Source: Candidatus Intricatilinea gracilis (GTDB lineage: Bacteria; Pseudomonadota; Gammaproteobacteria; Burkholderiales; Burkholderiaceae_C). From it: DNA of 64,000 nt. A program made the position numbers and the translations under genes. The notes beneath the pieces were generated by a model. It worked only from the letters and a program-made list of their open reading frames with translations, did not search any database and was not told the origin of the DNA. The first letter of the stretch is position 1; every line of letters starts with the position of its first letter. Positions 54,907 through 64,000 of the stretch are shown in pieces. Where the stretch lies: NCBI GenBank assembly GCA_016702605.1, contig JADJDQ010000021.1, forward strand, positions 1,364,001 through 1,428,000, given 5' to 3'.

Positions 54907-55335
54907 TCAAGCCTGTTGCAAGACATGCCGCACGACGAAGGTCGTGACAACAGCCACCAGCAGGAACACCACGGTGGCGGTGATCGACCGTGGCGCGAGC
55001 CGCGCCAGGCCACATACCCCGTGGCCACTGGTGCAACCGCCCGACAGGGCCGTGCCGTAACCCACCAGCAGCCCGCCGATCACCAGCAGCGGCACGGGGA
55101 AACCCGGCCGTGCCTGCGGCGCCGCACCACCCAGCGCCACCCAGGCGCCACAACCCACGATCAGCCCGACCAGAAACAACACCCGCCAGACCCGGTCGCC
55201 GCCCTCGCCCCACCACAGGCCGGCAGCCACACCACTCACGCCTGCCACACGGCCGTTGAGCCACAACAGCAACACGGCTGCAAGTCCGATGAGCATGCCG
55301 CCGGCCAGAGCGGTCCAGGGGGTGAAGTGAGTCAT
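54907..55335 (-). CDS. YeeE/YedE-type half-transporter, first subunit
   Basis: A 142-residue membrane protein with four helices and the signature SGGCTSGHGVCG, the Cys pair of YeeE/YedE sulfur transporters. The start ATG at 55335 gives MTHFTPWTALAGGMLIGL. It is co-transcribed with the DUF6691 half downstream. The inverted repeat TTGTCG-CCG-CGACAA lies 37 bases upstream of its start. The nearby OsmC peroxidase and methylthioribose genes fit a sulfur/redox theme. Confidence 0.87.
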   Translation of the reverse strand: MTHFTPWTALAGGMLIGLAAVLLLWLNGRVAGVSGVAAGLWWGEGGDRVWRVLFLVGLIVGCGAWVALGGAAPQARPGFPVPLLVIGGLLVGYGTALSGGCTSGHGVCGLARLAPRSITATVVFLLVAVVTTFVVRHVLQQA

Positions 55336-55371
55336 GTGGTGAGCGCTTCCAGGCGAGGGCAAAGCCGAAGA

Positions 55372-55386
55372 TTGTCGCCGCGACAA
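55372..55386. promoter_or_regulatory. Operator-like inverted repeat before the YeeE/YedE pair
   Basis: TTGTCG-CCG-CGACAA, perfect 6-bp arms with a 3-bp centre, placed 37-51 bases upstream of the YeeE/YedE start and 89 bases before the divergent OsmC gene. It could bind an ArsR-type or similar sulfur-responsive regulator; none is encoded in the window. Confidence 0.4.
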
Positions 55387-55474
55387 GCCCTGCACGTCTG
55401 CAGCCACCAAATTGCCGCCGATGCTTGTGTAACCTGCAGGCCTGATCCGCAACCCGACCACCGGAGACCACCCC

Positions 55475-55987
55475 ATGGATGCCGAAGCCCTCAAGACCCT
55501 GCAGGCGCCGATCAAGGCGCGCCTGCGTGAGCAACCGTCGAGTGGTGCCATCACCTTGCGCGCCGAAGGCAGGCTGGGTGAAGGGCTGACCTGCAGCGTC
55601 GAGACCAGCCGTGCCCTCGTGCTGGCGGGTCTGCACCCCGCCACCGGTGGCGACGGGTCGAGTGCCTGTTCGGGCGACATGTTGCTGCAGGCGCTGGTGG
55701 CTTGTGCCGGCGTCACACTCAACGCGGTGGCCACGGCCTTGGCCATCCCGCTGCGCGATGCACGTATCAGCGCCGAAGGTGACCTGGACTTTCGCGGCAC
55801 GCTGGGGGTGGCCAAGGACGCTGCGGTGGGCTTCACCGCCATCCGCCTGAAGGTGGACCTGGACAGCGACGCCACGCCCGAGCAGATCGACACCTTGCTC
55901 AAGCTGACCGAGCGTTACTGCGTGATCTTCCAGACGCTGAACAAGCCACCGTCGCTCGCGGTGTCGCGCAACGTCACGGCGAGTTGA
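55475..55987 (+). CDS. OsmC family peroxiredoxin-like protein
   Basis: A 170-residue OsmC/Ohr-fold protein. The two catalytic Cys residues lie in SSACSGDMLLQALVAC and LTERYCVIFQTL. It reduces organic hydroperoxides, or acts as a related thiol-dependent reductase, using dihydrolipoyl or similar donors. The length is close to that of OsmC proteins with a short N-terminal arm. mtnA starts 5 bp after its stop, so they are probably one transcript. Confidence 0.88.
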   Translation: MDAEALKTLQAPIKARLREQPSSGAITLRAEGRLGEGLTCSVETSRALVLAGLHPATGGDGSSACSGDMLLQALVACAGVTLNAVATALAIPLRDARISAEGDLDFRGTLGVAKDAAVGFTAIRLKVDLDSDATPEQIDTLLKLTERYCVIFQTLNKPPSLAVSRNVTAS

Positions 55988-55992
55988 ACCGC

Positions 55993-57188
<1,196 letters not shown>

Positions 57189-57199
57189 GCGCCCGCCCG

Positions 57200-58588
57200 T
57201 CAACTCGCCAGTTCGCGTGCGGCCTGTTCGATCGAGGTGATGTCGGCAAAGGCCTGAGGGTCGACCATCAGCCGGCGGGCCAGCCTCAGCGTGCGGCGCT
57301 CGCAGGCGGCGCGGCGCTCGGGGTCGGCGATCCGTTCGAAGTCGAGGTTGTGGGCGAAACCGATGGTGCGCCGGATGATCTCGATGCCGGCGTATCCGAC
57401 CAGGTCGGTGTAGACACCGTCCAGAAAGACCCGGCGTTCATCGGCCAGTGCGGCTCGGCCGGCGGCGCCGGCAAACAATGCTGCGGGGTAGGCGTCCGGC
57501 GCCTGGCCCGAGGCCTGGCCGGCAGCCTGACCGGTCGCGGTGGCGCTACGCTCGCTCCACAGCGCATCGAACCGCGCTGCAAAGTGGCGCCAGAACACCC
57601 CCACCTGCGACAGGATCCACTCGGCGTGGTCGGCACGATCACCCAGGCGCTGCTCGTGCCCGGGCTGCGAGAAATAAGCCATCAGCAGGTTGGCGACATA
57701 GGCGCCGAGGTCGAAGCCGATCGGCCCGTACAACGCGAACTCGGGGTCGATGACGCGGGCGTCGTCCGGCGTGGCGCCGGGGCCGTCGAGCGGGGCGGCT
57801 CCAGAGCCGTCCCGGCGGGCCACCCCCGAGCCGTCCCGGCGAGCCACCATCACCGAGCCGCTGTGCAGATCACCATGCAGCAAGGCTTCGTGGCGAGTCA
57901 GAAAGGCATGCCCCAGGCGCGCCGCGGCGCGTTTGAGGGGGATGTCGCCGCGCAGGTCGGCCACCAGGTCGTCGAGCTGGGGTGAGGTCCAACGGTTGCG
58001 CTCGTGCTCGATGTAGGGGTGGGTGAAGATCAGGTCGACGCTGATGCGGGTGAGTGCCTGATTGCGCGCGTACACCGCCTGCAGGTCGGCCACCGCCTCG
58101 AAGGGCCGGGCCAGCACCGACGTGGCGAAGGTGGCACGCGCCGCGTACTCGGCCACCTTGATCGAGGCGTGGTCGTGGCGTTCACCGTCGGCCAGGGCGA
58201 GCCGCATGATCTTGTGGTGGGGCAGCAGTTCCATCACCACGGCGTAGAGCACCGGGTCGTAGGCTATCAGCCGGGGCGCCAGACCGGCCACCACCGGCCC
58301 GGTGTCGGCCAGGTGACGTTGTTCGAACCAGGCGCGCTCGAGCGGCAGCGGCCAGCTTTCACCGGCCACCCGCACGTAGGGCAAGGACTGTTTGATGCAC
58401 AACCCGCCGGCCGGCCCGCGTGCCAGGAACACCAGGTTGAGGTTGCCATCCCCCACCTCGTCGACGCGCCAGCCCTCGGGGTCTCCGCCCAGCCGGGCGG
58501 CCAGCTCGGGCTTGCCGGCAAGCCAGCGGCGCAGCGAGTCGAGGTCGAAGGGCGCGTAACCGGGTGGTGTCGACAGGGTGCTGGACAT
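57200..58588 (-). CDS. mtnK: S-methyl-5-thioribose kinase
   Basis: A 462-residue aminoglycoside-phosphotransferase-fold kinase that phosphorylates methylthioribose to feed MtnA. The N-lobe has VGDGNLNLVFLA. The catalytic loop is LLHGDLHSGSVM, and the later DPEFALYGPIGFDLGAY carries the Mg-binding Asp. An inserted loop with two copies of an 8-residue ARRDGSG repeat follows the catalytic loop, longer than in typical MtnK (about 400-430). It is convergent with mtnA, and a 16-bp palindrome lies 21 bases before its start. Confidence 0.9.
   Translation of the reverse strand: MSSTLSTPPGYAPFDLDSLRRWLAGKPELAARLGGDPEGWRVDEVGDGNLNLVFLARGPAGGLCIKQSLPYVRVAGESWPLPLERAWFEQRHLADTGPVVAGLAPRLIAYDPVLYAVVMELLPHHKIMRLALADGERHDHASIKVAEYAARATFATSVLARPFEAVADLQAVYARNQALTRISVDLIFTHPYIEHERNRWTSPQLDDLVADLRGDIPLKRAAARLGHAFLTRHEALLHGDLHSGSVMVARRDGSGVARRDGSGAAPLDGPGATPDDARVIDPEFALYGPIGFDLGAYVANLLMAYFSQPGHEQRLGDRADHAEWILSQVGVFWRHFAARFDALWSERSATATGQAAGQASGQAPDAYPAALFAGAAGRAALADERRVFLDGVYTDLVGYAGIEIIRRTIGFAHNLDFERIADPERRAACERRTLRLARRLMVDPQAFADITSIEQAARELAS
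57804..57851 (-). repeat. 24-bp tandem repeat inside mtnK
   Basis: Two near-identical 24-bp units (57804 and 57828) encode repeated ARRDGSG in the loop after the MtnK catalytic motif. Being eight codons long, unit gain or loss keeps the frame. The loop is absent in usual MtnK. Confidence 0.7.
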
Positions 58589-58609
58589 CTGGAAAACCTT
58601 GCTGGCCTG

Positions 58610-58625
58610 ATGATGAATTCATCAT
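58610..58625. promoter_or_regulatory. 16-bp perfect palindrome before mtnK
   Basis: ATGATGAATTCATCAT is a perfect palindrome in the 165-bp gap between the divergent mtnK and potF-like genes, 21 bases from the mtnK start. It fits an operator for a dimeric repressor. No dedicated regulator gene is in the window. Confidence 0.5.
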
Positions 58626-58753
58626 GTCACAGGCTGGTCATGGCCTGCCTCGGTGGCGACCCGGGCGAACCGGCCCAGGCGCTGCGCCGACACCTGCGGC
58701 AGGCTGCATTAGCATCTCGGCCCTTATCCAGCTTGCCTTGCGAGGTCGTCATC

Positions 58754-59908
58754 GTGTCTTGTTTTCCACGTCTGTCTGCCCTGTCGCGATTCACTTTGGT
58801 GCGGCTACCCGCCCTGCTGTTGCCAGCGTGTCTGGCCACCTTGCTGAGCGCCGGCACGGCCGCCGCCGCCGACCCGGAACCCAAGGTGATCAACATCTAC
58901 AACTGGTCGGACTACATCGCCGAAGACACCATCAAGAACTTCGAGAAAGAGACCGGCATCAAGGTCAACTACGACAACTACGACAACAACGAGGTGCTGC
59001 ACGCCAAGCTGGTGGCCGGGCGCAGTGGCTACGACATCGTGGTGCCGAGCGCCCATTTCGCCAAGCAGCAGATCGAGGCCGGCCTGCTGCGCAAGCTCGA
59101 CCGCTCGCTGCTCACCAACTGGAACAACCTCGACCCCGCCCTGCTGGCACAGATGGCCAAGCTCGACCCCGGCAACCAGTACCTGGTCGACTGGTTGTGG
59201 GGATATGTCACCGTGGGCATCAACAAGGCCAAGGTCAAGCAGGCGCTGGGTGACCAGCCTTTGCCGGCCAACCCTTGGGATCTGATCTTCGACCCCAAGT
59301 ACGCGAACAAGCTGAAGAAGTGCGGCGTGAGCCTGCTCGACTCACCGTCCGAGGTGCTGCCGATCGCGATGTTCTACGCCGGCAAACCCGGCTACAGCCG
59401 CGTAGCCGGCGATTACCCGGCGGCCGAGAAGGTGCTCAAGGCGGCCCGTCCCTTCGTGACGCGGTTTTCGTCGTCGGGCTACATCAACGACATGGTCGAC
59501 GGCTCGCTGTGTGTCGTGATGGGTTATTCGGGCGACATCAACATCGCCCGCAACCGCGCCATGGCCGGCGGCAAGGGTGACGTGATCGAGGCGCTGATTC
59601 CGCCCAGCGGCGCCACCTTGTTCTTCGACTCGATGGCCATCCCGGTGGATGCACCACACCCGACCAACGCCCACCTCTTCATCAATTACATCCTGCGCCC
59701 GCAGGTGCACGCCAGCCTCACCAACAAGGTCTTCTACGCCAACCCGAACAAGGCGGCCAAGGCCTTCGTGAAACCCGAGGTGGCGTCCAACCGCAGCATC
59801 TACCCGACCGATGCCGACCTGGCCCGCATGAACGCGCCCGAGTCGGTACCGCAGGACATCAAGCGGGTGCAGACCCGCATCTTCACCCGCTTCAAGGCCG
59901 GGCAATGA
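58754..59908 (+). CDS. potF: Polyamine ABC transporter substrate-binding protein (PotF-like), orphan
   Basis: A 384-residue periplasmic binding protein. The GTG start at 58754 has GAGG upstream. A signal peptide (LVRLPALLLPACLATLLSAGTAAAA) is followed by the PotF/PotD core: VINIYNWSDYIAEDTIKNFE, NEVLHAKLVAGRSGYDIVVPS, LVDWLWGYVTVGIN and FSSSGYINDMVDGSLCVVMGYSGD. It binds putrescine or spermidine-like amines in the family. The usual ATPase and permease genes (potGHI) are not nearby, so it either serves a transporter elsewhere or works as a sensor. Confidence 0.9.
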   Translation: MSCFPRLSALSRFTLVRLPALLLPACLATLLSAGTAAAADPEPKVINIYNWSDYIAEDTIKNFEKETGIKVNYDNYDNNEVLHAKLVAGRSGYDIVVPSAHFAKQQIEAGLLRKLDRSLLTNWNNLDPALLAQMAKLDPGNQYLVDWLWGYVTVGINKAKVKQALGDQPLPANPWDLIFDPKYANKLKKCGVSLLDSPSEVLPIAMFYAGKPGYSRVAGDYPAAEKVLKAARPFVTRFSSSGYINDMVDGSLCVVMGYSGDINIARNRAMAGGKGDVIEALIPPSGATLFFDSMAIPVDAPHPTNAHLFINYILRPQVHASLTNKVFYANPNKAAKAFVKPEVASNRSIYPTDADLARMNAPESVPQDIKRVQTRIFTRFKAGQ

Positions 59909-59962
59909 GTCGAACGCGGGCGGCGCACGGCCACTGCACCAGCCGGCGCCGCGCCGGCCGCG

Positions 59963-61135
59963 CTACAACAGGCCGCGTCTGGCCAGGTTGCGCATCAGCG
60001 CCGTGAGGCCAAAACTCCACGGCGCGATCTGGTCGCAGTGGTAGACCCGGTTGACCAAGGTGCCCAGGCTGGGCGTGGCCACCCGCACCACGTCGCCCAC
60101 CTCGTGGGTAAAACCCAGACCGGGGCCGTGCCGATCTTGTGTGGGTGCGAACATGGTGCCCAGAAAGAGCATGAATCCGTCGGGGTACTGATGGTTGGCG
60201 CCGCAGGCCTGCGCCACCAGGTCGAGCGGATCGCGGCTGATCTTGGTGAGTGAACTCGCCCCTTGCAGCGTGTAGCCGTCGCGACCCTGCACCTGCAGGG
60301 AAAGGTCGGCGCCGCGGATGGTGGCCATGTCGAAGTCGGCATCGAACAGGCGGATGAACGGCCCGATGGCACACGAGGCGTTGTTGTCCTTGGCCTTGCC
60401 CAGCAACAAGGCGCTGCGGCCTTCGAAGTCACGCAGGTTGACGTCATTGCCCAGCGCAGCACCCACGGTCAGGCCGCGGCTGTTGACCGCCAGCACCACC
60501 TCGGGTTCCGGGTTGTTCCAGGCCGACTCGGCATGGATGCCCACCAGTGCGCCGGTGCCCACCGCGGCCAGCACCGGTGCCTTGGTGAAGATTTCGGCAT
60601 CGGGCCCGATGCCCACCTCGAGGTACTGCGACCAGGCGCCCTGGGCGATCAACACCTGCTTGACCCTGAGCGCCTCGGCCGAACCCGGCACGACATCGGC
60701 GAGGTTGTCACCGAGGATGCCCGCCAGCGCCTGGCGGATGCCCTGGGCCTTGCTCGCGTCGCCACGAGCCTGCTCCTCGATCACCCGTTCGAGCAGGCTG
60801 GCGATGAAGGTCACACCGCTGGCCTTGATCACCTGCAGGTCACAAGGTGCGAGCAGCCAGGGCCGCGCCGGGTCGCGTTTGAGTTCGTCGCTGTTGGCCA
60901 GCACATCGGTCAGCAGGGCCGCCACCTGCAAGGTAGGGAAGGCGGCGCACACTGCAGCGGCCGGGTCGTCGAGTTCGAGCAACTGGCTGGCGGTGGGTGC
61001 CAGACGCGACAGGTCGAACAACACACCCCCCTGATGCGCCACCACCACCGGACCCACCTCGGGCAGCCAGAGCCGCCCGATCAGCAGCGCGCGGTCGGCA
61101 TCGTCGGGCAGGATGTGGTCGAAGTCGAAGTACAT
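59963..61135 (-). CDS. Fumarylacetoacetate hydrolase family protein
   Basis: A 390-residue FAH-fold protein. The C-terminal metal-binding domain has the acidic residues of the family in WNNPEPEVVLAVNSRG and LGNDVNLRDFEGRS, with KAKDNNASCAIGPFI following. It probably hydrolyses or decarboxylates a beta-diketo acid. It is divergent to HPPD, which places it in tyrosine/aromatic catabolism, but its sequence is nearer to broad FAH-family hydrolases than to classical fumarylacetoacetase. The start is the ATG at 61135. Confidence 0.85.
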   Translation of the reverse strand: MYFDFDHILPDDADRALLIGRLWLPEVGPVVVAHQGGVLFDLSRLAPTASQLLELDDPAAAVCAAFPTLQVAALLTDVLANSDELKRDPARPWLLAPCDLQVIKASGVTFIASLLERVIEEQARGDASKAQGIRQALAGILGDNLADVVPGSAEALRVKQVLIAQGAWSQYLEVGIGPDAEIFTKAPVLAAVGTGALVGIHAESAWNNPEPEVVLAVNSRGLTVGAALGNDVNLRDFEGRSALLLGKAKDNNASCAIGPFIRLFDADFDMATIRGADLSLQVQGRDGYTLQGASSLTKISRDPLDLVAQACGANHQYPDGFMLFLGTMFAPTQDRHGPGLGFTHEVGDVVRVATPSLGTLVNRVYHCDQIAPWSFGLTALMRNLARRGLL

Positions 61136-61454
61136 GGTGGCCTCGTTCGTGCAACTACGCCCTGAGGTGCGGCGAGCGGCATTGGTCTTTTATCCCGACG
61201 CGCCGTACGGCCCCGGTGCTGCGCCAGGTAGTGCGGCCGCACTGGGTCGGGTGGCGCTTCTATTGTGGTCGCGTCCACGGCCCACCGTGCGGACCGAGAA
61301 TGCGACGCATGAACCAGCGCTTCATGCTCATCGTCGGCGCCCACCTTGCACGCAGTGTGCGGGGTCGACCGTGTGCGCCTCCAGGCAGGGCAATTTGTCG
61401 ACCTGTCGACTGACCTCGTCCGACCTTTCGATCCTGCACCTTCTGGAGAAACCT
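61136..61454. other. Divergent promoter region between the FAH-family gene and hppD
   Basis: 319 bp with no gene I can support; short open frames here lack any recognisable domain. It must hold both divergent promoters. Close to hppD there are two neighbouring TGTCGAC copies (61396-61411) and the ribosome-binding site CTGGAGAAA before the ATG. Confidence 0.45.
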
Positions 61455-62546
61455 ATGTCCACCAACGATCTGTTCGACAACCCCATGGGCCTGATGGGCT
61501 TCGAGTTCGTCGAGTTCGCTTCACCCACACCCGGCGTGCTCGAGCCGCTGTTCGAGAAACTCGGTTTCAGCCTCGTCGCCAGACACCGCTCCAAGGATGT
61601 GGTGCTGTACCGCCAGGGTGGCATCAACTTCATCGTCAACCGCGACCCCAAGAGCCCGGCGGCCTACTTTGCCGCCGAACATGGGCCGAGCGCCTGCGGG
61701 CTGGCCTTCAGAGTGAAGGACTCACACAAGGCCTACTTCCGCGCGCTCGAACTCGGCGCCCAGCCCATCGAGATGCCGGTCGGGCCGATGGAGTTGCGCC
61801 TGCCGGCCATCAAGGGCATCGGCGGTGCGCCGCTGTATCTGATCGACCGCTTCGAGGACGGCCAGTCGATCTACGACATCGACTTCGAGTTCGTGCCCGA
61901 ATTTGCGGACCCGGCCAGCCGCCGGCCGCGGGGCCATGGCTTCACACTCATCGACCACCTCACGCACAACGTCTACCGCGGTCGCATGGCGTTCTGGGGC
62001 GGCTTCTACGAGAAGTTGTTCAACTTCAGAGAGATCCGCTACTTCGACATCCAGGGTGAATACACCGGCCTGACCAGCCGCGCCATGACGGCGCCCGACG
62101 GCAAGATCCGCATCCCGCTCAACGAGGAATCGGGCAAGGCCAGCGGCCAGATCGAGGAGTTCCTGATGAAGTTCAACGGCGAGGGCATCCAGCACGTAGC
62201 GCTGCTCACCGACGACATCCTGGCCAGCGTCGACAGCCTGCAGATGGCGGGCATACCGCTCATGACCGCACCCAACGACATCTACTACCAGATGCTCGAC
62301 GAGCGCCTCCCCGGCCACGGCGAGCCGGTGGGCGACCTGCAGGCACGCGGCATCCTGCTCGACGGCAGCACCAGGGGTGGCGAGAAGCGATTGCTGCTGC
62401 AGATCTTCTCGCAGACCCTGCTCGGCCCGGTGTTCTTCGAGTTCATCCAGCGCAAGGCCGACGACGGCTTTGGTGAAGGCAACTTCAAGGCGCTGTTCGA
62501 GTCGCTCGAGCGCGACCAGTTGCGCCGCGGCGCACTTGCCACCTGA
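61455..62546 (+). CDS. hppD: 4-hydroxyphenylpyruvate dioxygenase
   Basis: A 363-residue Fe(II) dioxygenase that turns 4-hydroxyphenylpyruvate into homogentisate in tyrosine catabolism. It has two vicinal-oxygen-chelate domains. Metal ligands sit in IDHLTHNV (His168), GIQHVALLTDD (His247) and VFFEFIQRK (Glu329). The length is typical of bacterial enzymes, and GGAGA precedes the ATG. homogentisate 1,2-dioxygenase is not in the window; the divergent FAH-family gene is the only other candidate pathway member. Confidence 0.95.
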   Translation: MSTNDLFDNPMGLMGFEFVEFASPTPGVLEPLFEKLGFSLVARHRSKDVVLYRQGGINFIVNRDPKSPAAYFAAEHGPSACGLAFRVKDSHKAYFRALELGAQPIEMPVGPMELRLPAIKGIGGAPLYLIDRFEDGQSIYDIDFEFVPEFADPASRRPRGHGFTLIDHLTHNVYRGRMAFWGGFYEKLFNFREIRYFDIQGEYTGLTSRAMTAPDGKIRIPLNEESGKASGQIEEFLMKFNGEGIQHVALLTDDILASVDSLQMAGIPLMTAPNDIYYQMLDERLPGHGEPVGDLQARGILLDGSTRGGEKRLLLQIFSQTLLGPVFFEFIQRKADDGFGEGNFKALFESLERDQLRRGALAT

Positions 62547-62647
62547 ACCTGCGACTCAGCTGCAGCAGTGGCGGCAGGACCGGTCGCGTGAGCGCCGCCG
62601 ATCGTGGCGGTCGACGGCGCGGGCAGTCGAGCTGCCCGGGCACCGCG

Positions 62648-63091
62648 TCAGTGCAGCACAAGCAGCGGCAGCTTGCTGCGCACGCTGATCTGGCGGGTGT
62701 GTGAGCCGAACAGCAGTTCGCCCAGCGCACCGCGGCCGTGGGTGACCATCACGATCATGTCGGCGCCGGCCTGCTCGGCCTGCTGCGCAATGGCGTCATC
62801 GATGTTGTCCGCCACCACGTGGCTGCCGGTGAACTCGACACCGGCGGCAAGCGCGCGCGCCTCGAACTGGGCCAGCAGTGCCGTGGCGTGTTCCCGGTTG
62901 CGTGCCTCGTGTTCCTGGATGTGTTGGGCGTAGGCGATACGGTCACGCGACACGGCTGCCAGCGGAAGGTCAGGTTCGACGACAAAACCCGTGATACGGG
63001 CGCCCAGTTGTGCGGCCAGCGCGATGCTGCCGTCCATTCCCCGGTGGGAGAGTTCGGACCCGTCGATAGGCACGAAGAGGTGCTTGTACAT
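62648..63091 (-). CDS. Universal stress protein (UspA family)
   Basis: A 147-residue single-domain Usp. It starts MYKHLFVPIDGSELSHRGMD and ends with the ATP-binding-type motif THGRGALGELLFGSHTRQIS followed by LPLLVLH. This is the G-2x-G-9x-G(S/T) pattern of ATP-binding Usps. It is probably induced under stress or stasis. An 18-bp perfect palindrome lies 56-73 bases upstream of the start. It is monocistronic. Confidence 0.92.
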   Translation of the reverse strand: MYKHLFVPIDGSELSHRGMDGSIALAAQLGARITGFVVEPDLPLAAVSRDRIAYAQHIQEHEARNREHATALLAQFEARALAAGVEFTGSHVVADNIDDAIAQQAEQAGADMIVMVTHGRGALGELLFGSHTRQISVRSKLPLLVLH

Positions 63092-63429
63092 GGTGTGATC
63101 TGGTTGAGAAGCAAAAAGGCAAGGGAGATGATCTCACCATTCGAATATCAGGGTTAACCCTGATCGCCACTTCCTCGATCTCGGTCAACGAGTTGTGTCG
63201 ACGCTCGCCAGACCGCAACCATCGCCGATCGGCCGTTTGGAACACTGCGACGGGCACCGCGGCCGCAGCGCAGGAGCTGCCGCCACGCCACGTTTCTGCC
63301 GAGCCGCGCAGATGCTGGGACCGAAGCAGGTCCGCTGGCGCAGAGTCGGCTTGAAGGACCACCTGCAAACGAGCCACACTGGCGCGCCAGACCACCGCAC
63401 TCCCACCCGACATGACGACACGATCCACC
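63092..63429. other. Divergent promoter region between the Usp gene and the alcohol dehydrogenase
   Basis: 338 bp without a supported gene. It holds the 18-bp palindrome at 63147-63164 close to the Usp side. The adh-proximal half is GC-rich and shows nothing else I can name. Confidence 0.5.
63147..63164. promoter_or_regulatory. 18-bp perfect palindrome upstream of the Usp gene
   Basis: ATCAGGGTTAACCCTGAT is perfectly symmetric, 56-73 bases before the Usp ATG and 266 bases before the divergent dehydrogenase. It fits a homodimeric regulator site. It is not a FNR/ANR box (TTGAT-N4-ATCAA). Confidence 0.55.
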
Positions 63430-64000
63430 ATGCAAGCTGCCTACCTCACCGCCCACGGTGGCAACGAGGTGGTCAGCGTCGGCCCCCGCCCACGGCCGGT
63501 GCGCCAGCCGGGCGAGGTGCTGGTGCGCATCGAGGCGGCCACGCTCAACCGTGTCGACCTTTACATGCGCGACAGTGGCGCGGGCATCACCCACACGCTG
63601 CCGCAGATCATGGGCATCGACGGCGCCGGGGTGGTCGAAGCGGTCGGCGACGAGAAGGGTGGCCGGGGGGACGGTCCCGAGCGGCACCTGCACCCGGGTC
63701 AACGTGTCACGCTCTACCCCGGCCTCACCTGCGGGCGCTGCGAGTTCTGCCGGCGCGGCGAGCCGGTGTTGTGCACCTCGATGCGCCTGCTGGGTGAACA
63801 CCGCGACGGCACACTGGCGCGGTACATCAGCCTGCCGGCTGCCAACGTCTTTGTGTTGCCCGATGGCCTGGGTTTTGCCGAAGGCGCCGCGCTGGGGGTG
63901 AACCACCTCACCGCCTGGCGCATGTTGTTCACCAAGGCACGGCTGCAGCGCGGCGAAACGGTGCTGGTGTTCGGTGTGGGTGGCGGGGTGTCGCTGGCGG
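63430..64000 (+). CDS. Zinc-dependent alcohol dehydrogenase family protein, N-terminal part (cut by window edge)
   Basis: 190 codons are present, starting MQAAYLTAHGGNEVVSVG. The GroES-like catalytic domain has GEVLVRIEAATLNRVDLYMRD, MGIDGAGVVEAVG and the structural-zinc segment CGRCEFCRRGEPVLC (four Cys). The Rossmann start LVFGVGGGVSLA is reached at the window end. The medium-chain dehydrogenase continues outside. The substrate cannot be told. Confidence 0.88.
   Translation, partial: MQAAYLTAHGGNEVVSVGPRPRPVRQPGEVLVRIEAATLNRVDLYMRDSGAGITHTLPQIMGIDGAGVVEAVGDEKGGRGDGPERHLHPGQRVTLYPGLTCGRCEFCRRGEPVLCTSMRLLGEHRDGTLARYISLPAANVFVLPDGLGFAEGAALGVNHLTAWRMLFTKARLQRGETVLVFGVGGGVSLA

Noticed and set aside
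63147..63164. FNR/ANR box before the Usp gene
   Set aside because: The palindrome is ATCAGGGTTAACCCTGAT; it lacks the TTGAT-N4-ATCAA arrangement.

Overview
The window is GC-rich (mostly about 65-68%) and packed with long genes on both strands. Its content points to a betaproteobacterium of the order Burkholderiales, probably the Leptothrix/Sphaerotilus/Rubrivivax side. The main pointers are EF-P with the rhamnosylatable Arg32 next to earP, a DUF1302/DUF1329 pair, an HU gene followed by tRNA-Val, and ppiD followed by tRNA-His. No integrase, transposase, rRNA or CRISPR array was found.

Layout. 1-3.4 kb: DUF1329 (cut by the window edge), DUF1302, nadC and rubredoxin, all leftward. 3.6-7.9 kb: a general L-amino-acid ABC transporter, aapJQMP. 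7.9-19.4 kb: an accessory, defence-rich region. It holds a HepT/MntA toxin-antitoxin pair, a fibronectin-III-like protein, an intergenic array of 12-bp palindromes in 22-bp register, and a type I restriction locus (hsdR, hsdM, hsdS). A low-GC antiphage-type dCTP deaminase with an extra N-terminal domain sits between hsdR and hsdM. Behind the locus come an unrecognised protein paired with a DUF488 protein, and a small secreted Cys-rich protein. 19.5-26.5 kb: an orphan contractile-tail tube-like protein, then housekeeping genes (efp, earP, uvrC, pgsA, an EamA transporter, HU). 26.6-30 kb: tRNA-Val, a CheB-CheR-PAS fusion and a short PAS protein. 30.1-34.5 kb: ynjF and ynjBCD homologues.

34.4-40.3 kb: a redox/stress cluster. 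A thioredoxin-like gene and a ccdA-like gene, both broken by several frameshifts, lie divergent to an ECF sigma factor, its NrsF (DUF1109) anti-sigma factor, a TVP38-mercuric-reductase-like fusion and an FAD oxidoreductase. Both divergent promoters carry an exact GTAACC-N16-CGAA element, so the whole block is probably one ECF regulon. 40.4-52.1 kb: ppiD, tRNA-His, DUF2889, and an alpha-2-macroglobulin/PBP1C pair (the macroglobulin gene has one frameshift). 52.2-64 kb: an envelope protein, a Gfo/Idh oxidoreductase, two YeeE/YedE half-transporters, OsmC, methylthioribose salvage (mtnA with one frameshift, mtnK), an orphan PotF-like binding protein, tyrosine/aromatic catabolism (FAH-family hydrolase, HPPD), a universal stress protein, and the start of a zinc alcohol dehydrogenase.

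Five genes carry single-base frame breaks (aapJ 3' end, ccdA-like, thioredoxin-like, alpha-2-macroglobulin, mtnA). Two of the breaks have the same form, GC-TTC where GCC-TTC is expected. Sequence error should therefore be excluded before calling them pseudogenes.
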